A stretch of 64,000 bases of DNA, from NCBI GenBank assembly GCA_963277665.1, contig OY728122.1:1982460883-1982524882 (forward strand). The letters are read 5' to 3'. Position 1 is the first letter of the stretch, and each line of letters begins with the position of its first letter. This DNA comes from Viscum album. Lineage: Eukaryota; Streptophyta; Magnoliopsida; Santalales; Viscaceae. Of this stretch, positions 60,357 to 64,000 are shown one piece after another. Under the pieces are notes generated by a model. That model worked only from the letters and a program-made list of their open reading frames with translations. It was not told the DNA's origin and ran no database searches. The translations under genes and the position numbers were made by a program.

Positions 60357-61738
60357 AATGAATTTCTCCCATGAAATTCGTCAGGGTTATAAATGGTTTA
60401 CTACTTGAAAGATTCATTCATAGAAACCCACATCGTAAAAAGGAATACTAAAACTTCATTTTAAAAAGTAATGTTGGAATCATAACGGTCACCCAAAGTA
60501 TCTCAGCATTGGGTTTTCACATAGGAAAACATAGGTGAAAATATGGATATGGAAGAGATATTTAACCATCAAGTTCTGATGGAGAGTGGTAGAGGACATC
60601 GATATGAAAAAACCACCAATCACAAAGCCATAAATTTGTGATGATCTAAGGTACCATCTAATTCATTAGATATAAGGGCAATAGGAAAATATTTTTGGTT
60701 TTTAGGATCATTTCCCTAACGTTGAAGAATTTTCGAATCAGAAGAAATAATTGCTTGATTTTGGTTCAATCTCAGTGTTGTTCGTGCTGTGAACAATTTC
60801 CACCTCATATCTTAAAGAAATGAAGTTGAATTTGTCATTCATGAAGTTTTAGCAGATCATGTGATAGAATTATGATTCATTCAATCTATTTCAAACAAAA
60901 GGTTAGAAAAAGTTATCAAATATACATAAGTCCATCTACGGTGTGGTTAATCGTATATGATTCCAGAAATGGACTTATACTTCATCTATCATATATCTTA
61001 ATAAAATAAAACTAGTTTCTACTAACCAGGGACTTACTGTAGGCCAATGGTAGGTGATAAAGGTCTGTCACACTTCAGTTGTGGGTTCAATTCCAACAGC
61101 CGTGTCCAACGCGATGAGTTGTCGCCCATCCTACATGTTGTCCTTTTTATAAAATTACATTATTGTGAAATTCTATCGATAATATCGAAAACAATTCTAG
61201 CCTTAAACTAACATATGTTCAACATAATCCATTTCAAAACTTTAGGCTTATCCAAAATACTTCTATCCAAGCTTATAGTATAAACAAAACAATTACTAGA
61301 AATGTCATCTACCGAGCATGTGAATACCATCATTTATCCCCGATATATCTTGTTGATCACAGTTAAATCATGTGAATCCCTTAATCATGCACTCTCTTGA
61401 AAAATGAATACCCATTTAACCTTAGTGAAAACATGAATGCTGTCAAAAGTTAACTCTTTCCACATACCAAAATCCCAAAATTTCTATATAATCAAACCAT
61501 GATATCACTTTGTACTTATTTTGGTCAGGAGCTCATGATTACTATCATATTATTTTCTCCTTATCCCTTCAATATGCGCATTTCATCTGCTTTCCAAAAA
61601 TATTTCAATCAATTTTTCATGGTTACCAGTACCATATAATAATTGAAAACCAATACATAGATATTCCAAAATTCCACAATACCATAAATGAGATTCCATG
61701 ATACTTTTTTGGAATCTCATTACATAAACACTTAATCA
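60357..61738 (-). other. TG2 non-coding internal region
   Basis: About 1.4 kb collinear with 21909-23349 of TG1 and without coding capacity. The frame at 61510-61701 (+) is not shared with TG1. Confidence 0.7.
61029..61148 (+). ncRNA. tRNA-like (SINE-like) Pol III segment in TG2
   Basis: This is the + strand copy of the block at 22584-22712, so it is antisense to its host element in both cases. The A-box-like AGGCCAATGGTAGGTG is at 61040-61055. The T-arm is GTGGGTTCAATTCCAAC, with one stem mismatch compared with TG1. A T5 run lies at 61144-61148. It is more mutated than the TG1 copy. Confidence 0.55.
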
Positions 61739-62851
61739 TTACACGACATCATTTTGATATTCAACATCACAAATAGTGATCGCATGATACTTCCCTTTAT
61801 CCTTTGATTTAAGAGGTTGCTCACGTTGATCATCATTAACCCGTGGATTAGAGCATTTATTAACATAATGCCCTATTTCCTTGCACTTGAATCATTGAAG
61901 TGTTGGTGGAGATTTCTCTGTAGTCTTTTCTCTATTCACATCATTAGCAACCTTTTTCACATTACTTCGACAATCAATTGCTCGATGGCCTTCTTTTACA
62001 CACTTAAAGAATTTTCTAGTACCTTTTAGGAAATCTCCACTATGCTTCTTTCCACACTTTGAGCTTAAAGAATCATTCATCTTATTTTCACCATTGTTCT
62101 GAGATTTCTCCTTGAACTCCATCTTTCGTTTCTTGTCAAAACCATGAGATGGATATGTAACACCAACTTCCAGTTCTACCTTGATAGCACAACACACAAT
62201 TTCTTCATATCTACTGAAGTCTCTTATAGCTAATTCCCTTTGAAGACTTGGTTTTAAGCCATTGGAAAATCGATCAACTTTACTTTCAGGTTGCATGATA
62301 AAGCAAGATGCATACCTTGCAAGTCTTGTAAAATTCGCTTCGTATATACCAACGGATTCATCATCCTTTTGCTTCAGTTCTAGAAACTCCTTCTCCATCT
62401 TTGTTCAGAGAATATGAGGGAAGTACTTATTAAAAAATAAGTTCTTGAACTTGTCCAATTCTAGGGACTCAATTTCATCTCTTTGCCTCGTATTCTTGAT
62501 AAGATTCCACCATTGATCATCATCACCTTCTAAACGATATACTGCTAAGATGACTTTATCATGCTCAGAACATTGTAGAACTGAAAATATCTTTTCAGTG
62601 GTACTGATCGATTGTTCAGCCACTAAGGGATCAGAAGACCCTCTGAATGAAGGTGGACGCTGCCTCATGAAGGACTCAATAGAATATTGTTCCCTTCTCT
62701 GCTCATTCGGAAGTCCAGAATGATTTATACCTTCCGTAAGTATAACAATAAGATTTTGCACTCCATCTCCCATAAAATTGGTTTATTCAGGAGTACAATC
62801 ATTGCATTTTCCATTACATTGATCAACATGGTTCCTTCTGGTTCCATCCAT
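61739..62851 (-). pseudogene. gag: Gag of TG2, nearly full length with three stops
   Basis: A single minus-strand frame runs from an ATG at 62851 (MDGTRRNHVDQC) to a stop at 61739, interrupted by stops near 62785, at 62405 and at 61892. The Gag core is clear: FMRQRPPSFRGSSDPLVAEQ, then VILAVYRLEGDDDQWW, KNLFFNKYFPHIL, EKEFLELKQ, and GIYEANFTRLARYASC (62298-62350). A basic stretch KKRKMEFKEK and two zinc knuckles follow. The first, FFKCVKEGHRAIDC, has lost its first Cys; the second, FKCKEIGHYVNKC, follows a stop at the Cys position. The stop at 62405 is TGA. This is the best preserved Gag in the window. The TG1 start aligns with 62851. Confidence 0.88.
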
Positions 62852-63097
62852 CGTCTAAAACCCTAAAAGAATAGTGTGAGAGGCAAAAATCATGATAGGG
62901 AAAACAACATAATAAAGGGGGAGTACCATCGATATATAACATCTTAGGTTTAATTCTAATATAATTACTGTAATTCTAGGACTATAACCTATACTTATAC
63001 TTAACCTTAGGGACATCCCTAGACATACCTTAGAAATATCTCTTGGGATCTCACTAAAGTTCTCGCATCCTAGTTTCCAAAGGTTGACTAAACCATT

Positions 63098-63111
63098 CCT
63101 CGGATACCAAC
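63098..63111 (-). mobile_element. primer binding site of TG2
   Basis: On the minus strand GTTGGTATCCGAGG follows the 5' LTR end (CCTCTAAA), one base different from the TG1 site in the matching part. Confidence 0.9.
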
Positions 63112-64000
63112 TTTAGAGGCCCAAAGCTTGACATACATGGACATTAAATTACTTTTGCAGAATACTTAGTACATAACAAAAACAGACACACAAGGACCGT
63201 AATAGTTTAGTGTCTTTGGAAACTCAGAATATAATCTTCTAATCATGGTGAAAGATCTTCAGCATCTCCCATAAATATCTTCCCCTTTTTTCTTACCTAA
63301 AAACTTTCTTTATATCCGAGGGAAAAGAAAACATAAAAGGGGTGAGCTCAAATGCCCAGTAAGGGTAAACATAGAAAACATAAAACAATCCATAAACATT
63401 TGAATGAAAAAACTTGAACATAAAATCTAAACATCAAAATCTTGAGAAAAGACATGAATCTTGGAAGTACGTAAGGCATATATCATAATGGAGCATCAAC
63501 CATGATAAAATAGAATGGGAATAAAACATGTGATTGTGGAAACCATTCAGCACTTGTTATGATATCCATAGTAGCCAAGGCATTACTCCCAAGACCATCT
63601 TAGTGGACACAGTCCCTTTCTGAATCGAGTTCACTCCTCGTTTCAGTCCTCTAACACTGAACTGGATTAACTTACAGTTCCAGCCATGTCTATCTCATGA
63701 GATATAAATCCTTAACCAATACATTTGAGGGTGATATATGTCCCACCCATCTCATAATGAAATCATTCTTACTTGTGCCACCAAATAACGATACATCATT
63801 TATAATAACCCAATGAATAAAATGGGTTTCATAAACATCATCCCATCATCACATAATACATATAAAATAAATGGATATCATTTCATAATAAGAAAAGAGA
63901 AACCATGTAAATCATAGAGACATGATACTTGAAACATACACATATGAAATAATGCCATCTTAGATGAAAAATGGTTTTGATAAAACACTTGAATTGAATT
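63112..64000 (-). mobile_element. 5' LTR of TG2 (partial)
   Basis: The first 889 bases of the repeat (the LTR end in element orientation) match 56484-57370 closely, including the TTTTGCAGAATACTTAGTAC and GGTGAGCTCAAATGCCCAG blocks. The LTR end reads AA where the 3' copy has CA. The rest lies outside the window. Confidence 0.93.

Larger units (their letters stand above)
56484..64000 (-). mobile_element. TG2: gag-only LTR retrotransposon (TR-GAG type), 5' LTR cut by window end
   Basis: This minus-strand member of the TG1 family has a 3' LTR (56484-60341), PPT, non-coding internal region with antisense tRNA-like segment, gag (61739-62851), primer site (63098-63111) and the first 889 bases of its 5' LTR. 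The internal region is 2770 bases, 540 longer than in TG1, because its gag keeps the N-terminal region. No pol domain is present. The right target duplication is outside the window; CTATG (56479-56483) would be the left one. Confidence 0.9.

Noticed and set aside
1..64000. CRISPR array, bacterial operon or organelle segment
   Set aside because: There are no regularly spaced identical short repeats and no operon-like gene packing. The LTR retrotransposon content is typical of plant nuclear DNA.

Overview
This window looks like intergenic nuclear DNA from a large-genome seed plant. It is very AT-rich, has no recognisable host gene, rRNA or functional tRNA, and is built almost entirely of nested, decayed Ty3/gypsy LTR retrotransposons of the chromovirus (Tekay/Del-like) type, with LINE debris in the gaps. 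Nearly all open reading frames longer than 60 codons are chance AT-rich frames or pieces of broken gag-pol genes. Boundaries and homologies come from reading and comparing segments by eye; no alignment or database search was run.

Layout. (Z) 1-5004: the last 83 bases of an upstream + strand element with its polypurine tract (PPT), then a complete 3' LTR with internal tandem repeats and a duplicated end. 5005-12089: old sequence holding a decayed LINE reverse transcriptase (about 8600-9300, +). (A) 12095-32864, minus strand: a full chromovirus with ~3.6 kb LTRs, AGTTT target duplications (TSDs), gag, protease, RT/RNase H, integrase and a chromodomain-type tail, all pseudogenised. (TG1) 17821-26678, + strand: a younger, gag-only element with 3.3 kb LTRs inserted into the RT gene of A, with AATAC duplications. 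32870-39389: LINE endonuclease debris and the first copy (C1) of a very old direct repeat. (B) 39390-51433, + strand: a second chromovirus with two 3690-base LTRs and a badly decayed gag-pol, inserted between C1 and C2 (51440-53795). 53796-56483: nothing recognised. (TG2) 56484 to beyond 64000, minus strand: a second member of the TG1 family, with a longer gag and longer LTR.

How the parts relate. A and B encode, or once encoded, the whole replication machinery. TG1 and TG2 carry only Gag between long LTRs (the TR-GAG type of non-autonomous element), so they would have needed protease, RT and integrase supplied in trans. All elements share TGTAACA-type LTR starts, an initiator-Met tRNA type primer site and a common LTR plan: U3, a TATAAAA box, a leader, a GGTAAGGGA-like splice donor, then the primer site.

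The two most interesting signals are (1) a spaced array of hairpin units (about 190-base spacing) in the presumed leader of A, B, Z and TG2 but absent from TG1, whose stems seem to vary in a compensatory way, and (2) a tRNA-like segment with A box, B box, perfect T-arm and T-run terminator, carried antisense inside both TG elements. The apparent order of insertion is C, then B; and A, then TG1. TG1 is the youngest element with two LTRs to compare.
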